The notes: a model not told the origin generated them from the sequence alone. 64,000 bases of DNA from Arthrobacter sp. zg-Y820 (GCF_030142155.1 NZ_CP126247.1:3286001-3350000), one strand, 5' to 3'. Numbered from the stretch's first letter, positions 17,311-26,039 are shown. Numbers and translations are program-made.

Positions 17311-18798
17311 ATGTCCTCCACCACACGGGCGCTCAAGCGTCCAGGCTTCGCACCAGTTGTCATAGTCCTGGTTCTGGCCGAAATCATTTCAGCCTTTGAA
17401 CTGTCCATGATGTACGTCATGCTGCCGACCCTGATCCGGGATTTCCAGGTGGACGCCAACACCGTCGCCTGGGTTGTCACGGCTTATCTGCTGGTTTCCG
17501 CCTCCGCCGCAGTGCTGGGCGGACGCTTCGGCGACATGTACGGCCGGCGGAAGGTGATGGTCATTGTCCTGGTCGTCGCCGCCATCGGTTCACTCATCTC
17601 GCTGCTCGGCGGATCCCTGGGCATGATCATCTTCGGCCGCGCCATTCAGGGTGTGGCAGGTGCGGTTCTGGGCCTGGCCTTCGGACTGGCCCGCGAGCAC
17701 CTCGACGAGAAGCGGGTCCCGGTCGGCATTTCGATGGTCGGTGCCTCCGCCCTCATCGCCGGCGCCGGCGGCTCGATGATCGCAGGCTTCATGATCGATC
17801 TCTTCTCCTGGCACGGAATCTTCGTCTTCGCTGCCGTCCTCGCGGTCATTGCCGCGCTGGCCATCCAGCTGGTTATTCCGCGTGACACCAACGCGGCCAC
17901 CAGCGACAAGCCCGACTACATCGGCGCCATCCTGCTGCCCATCGCGGTCAGCGCTCTCCTGCTGGGTCTTTCCAACAGCTCAAAGACCGGTTTCATGTCG
18001 GTGGAGTTCCTCGGTCTGATCGGCCTCGGCCTCGCCGCTGCCGCCATCTGGGCGTGGTGGGAGCTGCGGGTGGAGTCCCCGATCGTGAACCTGCGGATGT
18101 TCAAGAACCGGCAGATTGCCCTGGCCATGACCGCCACGGTGTTCGCCGCGATCGGCCCCCTGGGCGGAGTGTCCGTTCCCTCGCAGATGATCATGCAGTC
18201 CCCCTCAGTGCTGGGCTACGGCCTGGGCCTCACACCGACCTCGGCCGGCGTCCTCATCTGCCTCACCGCACTCGTTGGCTTCGCTCTCTCGCCCCTGGGC
18301 GGAAAACTTGCCTTCCGGTACGGCGCCCGGATTGTCTTCATCGCCGGGCTGGTGCTGATGGCCCTGGCCATTCCCGTCATCCTGCTCACCTACGGCAACA
18401 CGATCGTCTACCTGCTTGCCATGACCATGAACGGCGTCGGCATCTCCCTCACCTACGGTGCGCTGCCGAACCTGCTCATCGAGGTCGTGCCGGAATCCCA
18501 CACCTCGGAAACAGCGGGAACCAACACGATGATCCGCAATGTCGGCCAGTCCGCCGCCATCGCAATCGGCGCCTTCATCCTCGCCAGCAACACGGACCCG
18601 ACCACCAAGGCCATTTCGCAGGAGGGCATCAGCGGCGCGCTGATCCTTGTCCTGGTCTTCGGAGTGCTGGCAGTGGTCATGGCACTGATGCTGAGCCGCA
18701 ATCCCAAGCCGTGGGTCCCCGAGACAGTGGGAGAACGCGACATCCGCCGCGGCACCACCACCGCCGATCCGGAAGACATCGTTTCCGCTTCGGCCTAA
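17311..18798 (+). CDS. MFS transporter, DHA2-like (first of a tandem pair)
   Basis: A 495-aa integral membrane protein with about 14 predicted transmembrane segments. The motif-A loop GGRFGDMYGRRKV is present between segments 2 and 3. ATG at 17311 follows a CGAAAGGCAGGA ribosome site. Its N-terminal 60 residues match the next gene product at 54 positions. Placement inside the catabolic operon suggests uptake of the substrate or export of intermediates; drug efflux is the alternative suggested by family membership. Confidence 0.88.
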   Translation: MSSTTRALKRPGFAPVVIVLVLAEIISAFELSMMYVMLPTLIRDFQVDANTVAWVVTAYLLVSASAAVLGGRFGDMYGRRKVMVIVLVVAAIGSLISLLGGSLGMIIFGRAIQGVAGAVLGLAFGLAREHLDEKRVPVGISMVGASALIAGAGGSMIAGFMIDLFSWHGIFVFAAVLAVIAALAIQLVIPRDTNAATSDKPDYIGAILLPIAVSALLLGLSNSSKTGFMSVEFLGLIGLGLAAAAIWAWWELRVESPIVNLRMFKNRQIALAMTATVFAAIGPLGGVSVPSQMIMQSPSVLGYGLGLTPTSAGVLICLTALVGFALSPLGGKLAFRYGARIVFIAGLVLMALAIPVILLTYGNTIVYLLAMTMNGVGISLTYGALPNLLIEVVPESHTSETAGTNTMIRNVGQSAAIAIGAFILASNTDPTTKAISQEGISGALILVLVFGVLAVVMALMLSRNPKPWVPETVGERDIRRGTTTADPEDIVSASA

Positions 18799-18810
18799 CC
18801 CCTGCACCCC

Positions 18811-18842
18811 TGGTCCGGCAGAGCGCCGACTCTGCCGGACCA
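18811..18842 (+). terminator. Hairpin after the first MFS gene
   Basis: A perfect 13-bp stem (TGGTCCGGCAGAG and its complement) with a 6-nt loop starts 13 nt after the stop codon. It has no T tract. It is probably an intrinsic terminator or mRNA 3'-end stabiliser. Confidence 0.65.
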
Positions 18843-18849
18843 GAGCCAG

Positions 18850-18892
18850 CCGCTGGCATGCATCACGTCCCCGACGCGGTGCATGCCAGCGG
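18850..18892. promoter_or_regulatory. Second perfect inverted repeat upstream of the second MFS gene
   Basis: The arms CCGCTGGCATGCA and TGCATGCCAGCGG are exact complements over 13 bp with a 17-nt loop. It begins 8 nt after the preceding hairpin and ends 35 nt before the second MFS ATG. It could be an operator or a second hairpin. The large loop and proximity to the start favour a regulatory role; not proven. Confidence 0.5.
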
Positions 18893-18927
18893 TTTGGTTT
18901 ATCCCTTCCACGAAAGGCGGGACGCCG

Positions 18928-20412
18928 ATGTCCTCCACCACGCGGGCGCTCAAACGCCCCGGATTCGCCCCGATTGTCCTTGTCCTGGTTCTGGCCGAGA
19001 TCGTCTCGGCCTTTGAACTGTCCATGATGTACGTAACGTTGCCGACCCTCATGCGGGACTTCCAGGTTGATGCCAATACCGTCGCCTGGGTGGTCACCGC
19101 ATTCCTGCTGGTTTCGGCCTCCGCCGGAGTCTTGGGCGGACGCTTCGGCGATCTGTACGGCCGGCGCAAGGTCATGGTCATCGCTCTGGCCATCGCCGCC
19201 ATCGGCTCCATCGTTTCGCTGCTCGGCGGCTCACTGGAAATGATCATCCTGGGACGCGCGATCCAGGGCGTCACCGGCGCTGTGCTGGGCCTGGCCTTCG
19301 GACTGGCCCGCGAACACCTCGACGAAGAGCGGGTTCCGGTCGGCATTTCGATGGTCGGCGCCTCGGCGCTCATCGCCGGCGCCGGCGGCGCACTCATCGC
19401 CGGATTCATGATTGACGCCTTCTCCTGGCACGGAATCTTCGTTTTTGCAGCCGTGGTGTCGATTCTGGCCGCGGCCAGCGTCCAGCTGGTCATTCCGCGC
19501 GACACCATCATTCCCAGCCAGGACAAACCGGACTTTCTCGGCGCCGTCCTGCTCCCCATCGCGGTAAGCGCCATTTTGCTCGGGTTCTCCGGCAGCTCGA
19601 AGACCGGCTTCGCTTCGATGCAGTTCATCGGCCTGATCGGCATCGGCATCGCCGCTGCCGCTGTCTGGGCCTGGTGGGAGCTGCGGGTGGAGTCGCCAAT
19701 CGTGAACCTGCGGATGTTCAAGAACCGCCAGATAGCCCTGGCCATGACCGCGACCGTGCTCGCCGCCGTCGGCCCCCTCGGCGGCGGCAACGTTCCCGCG
19801 CAACTCATCATGCAGTCGCCGCCGTCGCTGGGCTATGGGCTGGGCTTCTCGCCCACCGCAGCCGGTGTCCTGATCAGCACCACCCTGCTGGTGGGATACT
19901 TCTTCTCGCCGCTGGGCGGAAAACTCGCCTTCCGGTACGGCGCCCGCACGGTGTTTATCGCGGGTCTGGCACTGGTGGCCCTGGTCGTTCCGGTCATTCT
20001 GCTGACCTACGGCAACGTGGTGATGTTCGCCGTCGCGATGGTCTTCAACGGCATCGGCATCTCGCTCGCCTACGGAGCGCTGCCCAACCTGCTCATCGAG
20101 GTGGTGCCGGAATCCCACACCTCGGAAATAGCCGGAACCAACACCCTGATCCGCAACGTCGGCCAGTCCGCCGCCGTCGCCATCGGCGCCTTCATCCTGG
20201 CCAGGCACACGGATCCGGCGACCACGGCCGTGGCACAGGACGGCATCAGTGCCGCCTTTATCTTCGTGTTTGTTTTTGCCGCGCTGTCAGTGGTGGTGGC
20301 ACTGATGCTGCGCCGCACGCCCGCGCAGTGGATACCGGAAACGGTCGGCGAGCGCGACCTCCGCCGCGGCACCGCAGCGGATCCGGAGGGCGTGGTCTCC
20401 GCCTCGGCCTGA
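18928..20412 (+). CDS. MFS transporter, DHA2-like (second of a tandem pair)
   Basis: A 494-aa paralogue of the preceding transporter with the same topology and motif A (GGRFGDLYGRRKV). ATG at 18928 is preceded by CGAAAGGCGGGACGCCG, nearly the same leader as the upstream copy, so the duplication included the ribosome site. Divergence is spread along the chain and concentrated in loops and the last helices, which suggests that the copies may differ in substrate. The 129-nt spacer between them holds two perfect inverted repeats. Confidence 0.88.
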   Translation: MSSTTRALKRPGFAPIVLVLVLAEIVSAFELSMMYVTLPTLMRDFQVDANTVAWVVTAFLLVSASAGVLGGRFGDLYGRRKVMVIALAIAAIGSIVSLLGGSLEMIILGRAIQGVTGAVLGLAFGLAREHLDEERVPVGISMVGASALIAGAGGALIAGFMIDAFSWHGIFVFAAVVSILAAASVQLVIPRDTIIPSQDKPDFLGAVLLPIAVSAILLGFSGSSKTGFASMQFIGLIGIGIAAAAVWAWWELRVESPIVNLRMFKNRQIALAMTATVLAAVGPLGGGNVPAQLIMQSPPSLGYGLGFSPTAAGVLISTTLLVGYFFSPLGGKLAFRYGARTVFIAGLALVALVVPVILLTYGNVVMFAVAMVFNGIGISLAYGALPNLLIEVVPESHTSEIAGTNTLIRNVGQSAAVAIGAFILARHTDPATTAVAQDGISAAFIFVFVFAALSVVVALMLRRTPAQWIPETVGERDLRRGTAADPEGVVSASA

Positions 20413-20442
20413 CCGCCTCCGGATGCCGCAACGACCGGAATT

Positions 20443-20493
20443 TAGAACTTCGTTATAGTAATTTTTAGTAACCGGCGACACATTTTGTGCCGG
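20443..20493. promoter_or_regulatory. AT-rich promoter region with palindromes upstream of the MaoC gene
   Basis: The most AT-rich stretch in the catabolic block. It contains a 15-bp interrupted palindrome with arms TAGAAC and GTTATA (20443-20457), overlapping a -10-like TATAGT (20454-20459). A second imperfect palindrome runs CCGGC to GCCGG around CACATTTTGTG (20472-20493). The latter resembles the CACATTTGTG core of the operator at 7890. A separate promoter for the MaoC gene is plausible. Confidence 0.45.
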
Positions 20494-20542
20494 CAAACCG
20501 CACGGGACATCGGCCCGTGAGACTCCTGAAAGAGGGAACGTT

Positions 20543-21436
20543 ATGGCGATCCATACGCAGAACATCGGGAAGGTCTCCGAGGGTGCTCCGGTCAGTTGGG
20601 ACTCCAAGGACGCACTCCTCTACGCACTGAGCGTGGGGGCTGGCGCCCGGGACCAGACCGCCAACCTCGCCTTCACCACGGAAAACTCCCGCGGCATTGA
20701 ACAGAGCGTGCTGCCGACCTTCGCGGTGCTGCTGGGCGGATCCGGCGGATCCATGGACGAGCTCGGCGATTTCAAGCTGTCCTCCATCCTGCACGGCGGC
20801 CAGGCCATTTCCGTGTACCGCACGCTGGCCACCAGCGGCACCGTGATTCCGCGCAGCTTCATGAGCGCCGTTTACGACAAGGGCAAGAACGCCGTTATCG
20901 AGCTCACCACTGATCTGCTCGACGCCGAGACCCGCGAGACCGTGGCGGCCTCCGTCACCACCATGATCATCCGCGGCGAGGGCGGCTTCGGTTCAGCACC
21001 GGCCCCCTCCGACGGATGGGAGCTGCCGGACCGGCCCGCCGACCTTGTGGACATCCAAAAAACCACACCCGACCAGGCGTTGCTTTACCGTCTCAACGGG
21101 GACCGCAACCCGCTTCATTCGGATCCGGCCCTCGCAGCGATGGTCGGCTTCGAGAAGCCGATCCTGCACGGTCTGTGCACCATGGGCTTCGCCGGACGCG
21201 CAGTGCTGGAAGGCGTGGCCGATTCCGACGCCGATGCCTTCGGCTCCCTCAACGTCCGGTTTGCGGCACCGGTGATTCCCGGCGACGAACTGACCACCAG
21301 CATCTGGAAGACCGATGCGGGCGCCGTCTTCCAGACCCGCGTCGGAGACACCGTGGTCCTGGACCGCGGCACCTTTGTGCGGCGCGACGCTGACACACCC
21401 CGGGACACGCAGCTGGCCGAAGCAGCAACGGCCTAG
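20543..21436 (+). CDS. MaoC-family (R)-specific enoyl-CoA hydratase (hydratase 2)
   Basis: Adds water to a trans-2-enoyl-CoA. The 297-aa length fits a double-hotdog hydratase 2. The catalytic motif YRLNGDRNPLHSDP (residues about 180-193) is followed by ILHGLCTMGFAGRA. The N-terminal half is the degenerate substrate-binding hotdog. AGAGGG precedes the ATG by about 7 nt. It is the last plus-strand gene of the catabolic block and supplies the hydration step between the acyl-CoA dehydrogenase and the aldolase. Homologues act in mycobacterial cholesterol side-chain breakdown. Confidence 0.9.
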   Translation: MAIHTQNIGKVSEGAPVSWDSKDALLYALSVGAGARDQTANLAFTTENSRGIEQSVLPTFAVLLGGSGGSMDELGDFKLSSILHGGQAISVYRTLATSGTVIPRSFMSAVYDKGKNAVIELTTDLLDAETRETVAASVTTMIIRGEGGFGSAPAPSDGWELPDRPADLVDIQKTTPDQALLYRLNGDRNPLHSDPALAAMVGFEKPILHGLCTMGFAGRAVLEGVADSDADAFGSLNVRFAAPVIPGDELTTSIWKTDAGAVFQTRVGDTVVLDRGTFVRRDADTPRDTQLAEAATA

Positions 21437-21451
21437 CACTCCTCCCACCAG

Positions 21452-21517
21452 CCCCGCGAGATGGCACTAAGTGCTCTTCTCAGCCTTCAGAGACGCACCT
21501 TCTGCCATCTCGCGGGG
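21452..21517. repeat. Dispersed intergenic palindrome, copy 1
   Basis: A 66-bp element with perfect 15-bp terminal inverted repeats (CCCCGCGAGATGGCA and complement) and a partly self-complementary interior. It lies between the convergent MaoC and trhO genes. Relatives are at 38343 and 48577. Confidence 0.85.
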
Positions 21518-21520
21518 ACG

Positions 21521-22414
21521 TTACTCGGTGCAGCCGTCCGGGCAGCGCAGCGTCTGCGGGTCCGCGGCGCAGTCCGCGCAGTACAGGGTGAGTTTCCGGC
21601 AGGAGGGGTTGGAGCAGTTCTCGAACTTGCTCGTGGGCGCCTCGCAGCGCACGCACTGGCCGATTGTGACGGCGTCCTCGGTGAACTCCGTGTGCATCCG
21701 CTTGTCGAACACGTACAGGGAGCCTTCCCACAATCCCTTGTCGCCGTAGGCCTCGCCGTAGCGGACAATGCCGCCCTGCATCTGGTAAACCTCCTTGAAG
21801 CCGCGGTTGACCATCAGCGAGGACAGCACCTCGCAGCGGATGCCGCCGGTGCAGTAGGTGACCACCGGCTTGTCCTTGAGGTCGTCATACTTGCCCGAAT
21901 CCAGTTCGGCGATGAAGTCGTGGGTGGTGGCCACGTCGGGAACCACAGCCCCCTTGAAGCGGCCGATCTGCGCCTCGAAGGCGTTCCGCCCGTCAAAGAA
22001 GACCACTTCCTCGCCGTCGGCCTTCTTTTCCTCGACCAGTTCGTGCAGCTGCTCCGGCCGCAGGTGCGTGCCACCGCCCACCACGCCGTCCTGGTCCACC
22101 TTGAGCTCGCCGGGAGCGCCGAAGCTGACGATTTCCTTCCGCACCTTGACGCTCAGGCGCGGGAAGTCCTCGGCTCCGCCCTCGGAGTATTTGATGTCCA
22201 TCTTTTTGAAGGCCGGGTACTCGCGGGTGGCCTTTACATACGCCTTCACGGCGTCGAGGCTCCCGCCCACGGTTCCGTTGATTCCGTCGGGTGAGATGAG
22301 GATGCGCCCGCGCAGTCCCAGTTTCTCGCAGAGGGTGCGCTGCCAGAGGCGCACGGCCTCCGGATCCGGGAGGGGCGTGAAGGCGTAGTACAGTGCAATT
22401 CGATTCAAAGCCAC
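21521..22414 (-). CDS. trhO: tRNA uridine(34) hydroxylase
   Basis: Oxygen-dependent hydroxylation of U34 as the first step toward 5-methoxyuridine-type wobble bases. The 297-aa chain from GTG has the family N-terminus ([10 protein letters not shown]) and the [17 protein letters not shown] motif near residues 34-50. A rhodanese domain carries the catalytic loop YCTGGIRCE. The C-terminal 50 residues hold a cysteine-rich tail (CVRCE, CADC, CPDGC) that probably binds zinc. It ends 4 nt from a palindromic repeat that probably terminates both convergent genes. Confidence 0.93.
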   Translation of the reverse strand: MALNRIALYYAFTPLPDPEAVRLWQRTLCEKLGLRGRILISPDGINGTVGGSLDAVKAYVKATREYPAFKKMDIKYSEGGAEDFPRLSVKVRKEIVSFGAPGELKVDQDGVVGGGTHLRPEQLHELVEEKKADGEEVVFFDGRNAFEAQIGRFKGAVVPDVATTHDFIAELDSGKYDDLKDKPVVTYCTGGIRCEVLSSLMVNRGFKEVYQMQGGIVRYGEAYGDKGLWEGSLYVFDKRMHTEFTEDAVTIGQCVRCEAPTSKFENCSNPSCRKLTLYCADCAADPQTLRCPDGCTE

Positions 22415-22496
22415 TCATCAAGGGTAGACCGCGCCAAGACCCGCTATTTCATCAGCACCCGTACCTTTCGCCTGCCGGCACCGTTAGTGTTCATCC

Positions 22497-23147
22497 ATGA
22501 GAGTGCTGAACGACGATTTGCTCGAGACCTGGGTCACCGGCTGGGCGCAGGCCCGCGGTTACCAGACCCGCCGGGAGGGCCGCTTTCTGTCCGCCTTCCT
22601 GCACGACAGGACCAATGACTGGGAGTACTTCGCGCTGGAGCCCTCCCACGATGAGTTCGCCGCACTCGCGTCCTCCGCCCGGAAGAGCCCGGGCCGGCTC
22701 TTCACCATCGTGACCAGCAGCATGAACGAGATCCACGGCGCCGCCCTGGTGCACGGCCTGAGCGTGCGCTCCGCGGACGAAGTCTTCATGTTCCTGGAGA
22801 TGGCCGGGCAGGACATCGAAGACCCGGTTCCGTTGGACGGCTTCGAGACCGAAACCGTGCGCGGCCAGAAGCTGGGGACCGTGATTGTCACGGCCGACGG
22901 CGAGCCGGCGGCGCGCGGCAGCGTTGCCGTGGTGGATGACCTGGCTGTCTACGACCGAATCATCACCGAGCCGCAGTTCCGCCGCCGCGGGCTGGGCAGC
23001 TACGTCATGCGTGCCCTCACCGCAGTGGCGCTGGAACACGACGTCGACGCCGGCCTGCTGGTGACCACGCCGGAAGGCCTGGAGCTCTACAGGTATTTGG
23101 GCTGGGAGAACCTCGCCAGCGTGGTGATGTTCGAGCCGAAGCTGTAA
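22497..23147 (+). CDS. GNAT-family N-acetyltransferase
   Basis: A 216-aa protein whose C-terminal half is a GNAT domain: motif A reads FRRRGLGSYVMRAL (acetyl-CoA pyrophosphate loop), followed by LYRYLGWENL. The N-terminal 100 residues are not diagnostic. The acceptor is unknown. It is divergent from trhO with an 82-nt gap and followed by a hairpin terminator. Confidence 0.85.
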   Translation: MRVLNDDLLETWVTGWAQARGYQTRREGRFLSAFLHDRTNDWEYFALEPSHDEFAALASSARKSPGRLFTIVTSSMNEIHGAALVHGLSVRSADEVFMFLEMAGQDIEDPVPLDGFETETVRGQKLGTVIVTADGEPAARGSVAVVDDLAVYDRIITEPQFRRRGLGSYVMRALTAVALEHDVDAGLLVTTPEGLELYRYLGWENLASVVMFEPKL

Positions 23148-23156
23148 CCGTTCCGC

Positions 23157-23194
23157 GCAGTTCAGCCTGCGGCTGAGCAGCCGCGTTGAACTGC
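23157..23194 (+). terminator. Nested hairpin after the GNAT gene
   Basis: An outer stem GCAGTTCA/TGAACTGC encloses an inner stem GCGGCT/AGCCGC. It lies 10 nt after the GNAT stop and before the mrfA start. Confidence 0.6.
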
Positions 23195-23227
23195 AGTTGT
23201 TCCGCCGGCCGGTGGGAGAATTGCACA

Positions 23228-25615
23228 GTGGCCCTACATGATTCCCTGATCCCTCTGCTCGGCTCCGGCGCCGACCCGGAACAGCTGGTCCATGTCCACG
23301 AAATTCCGGCCCGGAAGGCTGTTCCGGTGCCGTGGCCGGACTGGGCGCACCCCGACGTCGTCGCCGCGTACTCCCGGGTGGGCGTCCACGAACCGTGGCG
23401 GCACCAGATCGAAGCCGCGCAGGCGGCGCACGCCGGCGAACACACGATCATTTCCACCGGCACCGCGTCAGGCAAATCCCTGGCCTACCTGCTGCCGGTG
23501 CTCGACGAAATCCACCGCACCGCGCTGGATGACCGGGTCACGCTGGAGCCCACCGGATCCGTGGCCCTCTACCTGGCACCCACCAAGGCCCTCGCCGCTG
23601 ACCAGCTCTCCGCCGTGAACGCACTGCAGCTGCCCACCGTGCGCGCGGACACGTACGACGGCGACACCGACCCGGGCGCCCGGCGCTGGATCCGCGACCA
23701 CGCCAACCTGGTGCTGGCCAATCCGGACATGCTGCATTTCGGCGTGCTGCCCAACCACGCCTGGTGGGCCCGGTTCTTCCGCCGGCTCAAGTACGTCATC
23801 ATCGACGAGGCGCACAGCTACCGCGGCGTGTTCGGTTCCAACGTGGCCAACCTGATGCGCCGGCTGCGGCGGATTTGCCGGTACTACGGCGCCAACCCGG
23901 TGTTCATCGGTGCGTCCGCCACGTCCGCGGATCCGGCTTCCTCCTTCGGCCGGCTGATCGGCGGCGAGGTCACCGCGGTGACCCGGGACGCTTCTCCGCA
24001 CGGAGCCACCACTGTGGCGCTCTGGGAGCCGCAGCTGACCGACCTCAAGGGTGAAAACGGTGTTCGTTCCCGCCGGACGGTGATTGCCGAAACCGCGGAT
24101 CTGCTGGCCAACCTCGTGGCCGCGCAGGTCCGCACCATTGCCTTCATCAAATCCCGGCGCGGCGCCGAAACCATCGCCACCATCACCCGGCGGCTGCTGG
24201 ACGAGGTGCATCCCTCGCTGCCGGACCGGGTGGCGGCGTACCGCTCCGGGTACCTGCCCGAGGAACGGCGCGAGCTGGAACGCCGGCTGCGCAGCGGCGA
24301 ACTGCTGGGCATTTCCAGCACCTCCGCATTGGAGCTGGGCATTGATATTTCCGGGCTCGACGCCGTGCTGGTGGCCGGCTGGCCGGGCACCCGGGCGTCC
24401 CTGTTCCAGCAGATCGGGCGCGCGGGCCGTTCCGGACAGGATGCTCTGGCCGCCTTTGTCGCCAGCGACGACCCCCTGGACACGTATCTGGTGCACCATC
24501 CGGAGGCGATCTTCGACATCTCCGTGGAAGCCACAGTCTTCGACCCCTCCAACCCTTATGTCCTGGGCCCGCACCTCTGCGCCGCCGCGGCGGAGATTCC
24601 GCTGACCCCGGACGAGCGGGAGCTGTTCGGTCCCACCGCCGCCGGCCTGCTCGATCAGCTGGTGGAGCAGGGCTATCTGCGCCGCCGGCCCTCGGGATGG
24701 TTCTGGACCCATTCCGAAAGCGCCGCCGCCATGGTGAATCTGCGCGCCGACGGCGGCGGGCCGATCAACATCGTGGAGTCCGACACCGGCATGCTGCTGG
24801 GCACCATGGACTCGCCGCAGAGCCAGTATCAGGCCCACACCGGCGCGGTCTACGTGCACCAGGGCCAAACCTTCATAGTTGATGAGCTGAACGAGGCGGA
24901 TCACTGCGCCATGGTGACCCGCGGCAACCCCGAGTTCTACACGCAGGCCCGGGACGTCACCCAGATTGAGGTGATGGAGACTGAGCGGACCTCGCAGTGG
25001 GGCGAAATCCGGGTCTGCTTCGGAACCGTGAAGGTCACCACGCAGGTGGTGTCCTTCCAGCGCAAGGCCCTGATCTCCAACGAGATCCTGGGTGAGGAAC
25101 CGCTGGAGCTCGAGGCCAAGGAGCTGTTCACCAAGGCCGTCTGGTTCATCATCGACGAGCACCTGCTCACCAACGCCGGCATGATTCCGGCCGACTTCCC
25201 CGGTGCCCTGCACGCCGCCGAACACGCCTCCATCGGCATGCTGCCGCTGATCGCCACCTCCGACCGCTGGGACATCGGCGGCGTCTCCACGGCGCTGCAC
25301 GCCGACACGGAGAAGCCCACCATCTTCGTTTACGACGGGCATCCCGGCGGCGCCGGCTTCGCGGAGCGGGCCTACGAGGCTGCCGAGCTGTGGCTGACCG
25401 CCACCCGGGACGCGATCCGGTCCTGTGAATGCGAGCGCGGCTGCCCGTCCTGCGTGCAGTCCCCCAAGTGCGGCAACAAGAACAATCCGCTTTCCAAGGC
25501 CGGGGCCGTGACCCTGCTGCAGGTGCTGCTGGATTCAGCCCGCGGCCGGGACGCCGATCCGGCCGCCGCCGGCGCGGCTTTCACGGGGGCGGGCCCGCCC
25601 GGGCGTGCCCGGTAG
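23228..25615 (+). CDS. mrfA: DEAD/DEAH-box helicase with DUF1998 domain (MrfA/YprA family)
   Basis: A superfamily 2 DNA helicase. Bacillus MrfA acts in repair of mitomycin-type lesions independently of UvrA. The GTG start at 23228 with GGGAG upstream gives 795 aa. Walker A STGTASGKSLAY is near residue 80, Walker B/DEAH is IIDEAHSYRGVF near 195, and motif VI is QQIGRAGRSG near 400. The C-terminal DUF1998 region carries the zinc cysteines Cys733, 735, 739, 742 and 748 (CECERGCPSCVQSPKC). The last 35 nt overlap the tail of the convergent tad operon. Confidence 0.92.
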   Translation: MALHDSLIPLLGSGADPEQLVHVHEIPARKAVPVPWPDWAHPDVVAAYSRVGVHEPWRHQIEAAQAAHAGEHTIISTGTASGKSLAYLLPVLDEIHRTALDDRVTLEPTGSVALYLAPTKALAADQLSAVNALQLPTVRADTYDGDTDPGARRWIRDHANLVLANPDMLHFGVLPNHAWWARFFRRLKYVIIDEAHSYRGVFGSNVANLMRRLRRICRYYGANPVFIGASATSADPASSFGRLIGGEVTAVTRDASPHGATTVALWEPQLTDLKGENGVRSRRTVIAETADLLANLVAAQVRTIAFIKSRRGAETIATITRRLLDEVHPSLPDRVAAYRSGYLPEERRELERRLRSGELLGISSTSALELGIDISGLDAVLVAGWPGTRASLFQQIGRAGRSGQDALAAFVASDDPLDTYLVHHPEAIFDISVEATVFDPSNPYVLGPHLCAAAAEIPLTPDERELFGPTAAGLLDQLVEQGYLRRRPSGWFWTHSESAAAMVNLRADGGGPINIVESDTGMLLGTMDSPQSQYQAHTGAVYVHQGQTFIVDELNEADHCAMVTRGNPEFYTQARDVTQIEVMETERTSQWGEIRVCFGTVKVTTQVVSFQRKALISNEILGEEPLELEAKELFTKAVWFIIDEHLLTNAGMIPADFPGALHAAEHASIGMLPLIATSDRWDIGGVSTALHADTEKPTIFVYDGHPGGAGFAERAYEAAELWLTATRDAIRSCECERGCPSCVQSPKCGNKNNPLSKAGAVTLLQVLLDSARGRDADPAAAGAAFTGAGPPGRAR

Positions 25616-26039
25616 CCGGCCACGGCAGCAGGCGGACTCCGACCTCGGTGTTCACCTGCACGCTCTGATCTCCGGCGCTGACGGCGCATCCGCCCAGTGC
25701 GGCGCCGTTCCGCGCCGCCACTTCCCCCGCCACCGCACACGGGTCCCCCGCCCGCAGGCCCCGCACGGTATCGGCAGCTGCCAGTGCTGACAGGTCTGCC
25801 GCCGTGGCGGCCTGGTTGGCCGCCACGGCCGACTGCAGCAGCAGCAGGACGGCGCCGAACAGGATCAGCAGAACCGCCCCCGCCCCCAGCACCAGCACCG
25901 TGCCCGCCCCGCGCTCAGATGTTCCTCCGTTCCTCCCTGGTGGACCGCCCTTCCTGACCCATGAACTGCCTTTCCTCCATCGTGGATCTCCTTGCCTCCT
26001 TGGTCTTCCGTCCCCGGATCCCCTCGCTCCACCGTTCAC
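25581..26039 (-). CDS. Rv3654c-like TadE/TadG-type membrane protein
   Basis: A 152-aa protein predicted from a GTG that overlaps the tadE stop (GTGA), so translation is probably coupled. The first 50 residues are Gly/Arg/Pro-rich. Then comes a pilin-like segment (ERGAGTVLVLG) and one transmembrane helix, followed by an AADLSALAAAD motif typical of this family and an extracytoplasmic domain with two cysteines. It is the last gene of the tad operon. The start is uncertain: no other in-frame start lies between the overlap and the helix. Confidence 0.7.
   Translation of the reverse strand: MNGGARGSGDGRPRRQGDPRWRKGSSWVRKGGPPGRNGGTSERGAGTVLVLGAGAVLLILFGAVLLLLQSAVAANQAATAADLSALAAADTVRGLRAGDPCAVAGEVAARNGAALGGCAVSAGDQSVQVNTEVGVRLLPWPATGHARAGPPP

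Noticed and set aside
21452..21517. Insertion-sequence end
   Set aside because: No transposase or target duplication accompanies it; the whole element is only 66 bp and recurs as a palindrome elsewhere.
25919..26005. Short frame starting MEERQFMGQEGRST before the Rv3654c-like gene
   Set aside because: It has a good ribosome site but ends after 21 codons within the next gene and is in the wrong frame. A sequencing frameshift that would make it the true start cannot be excluded.
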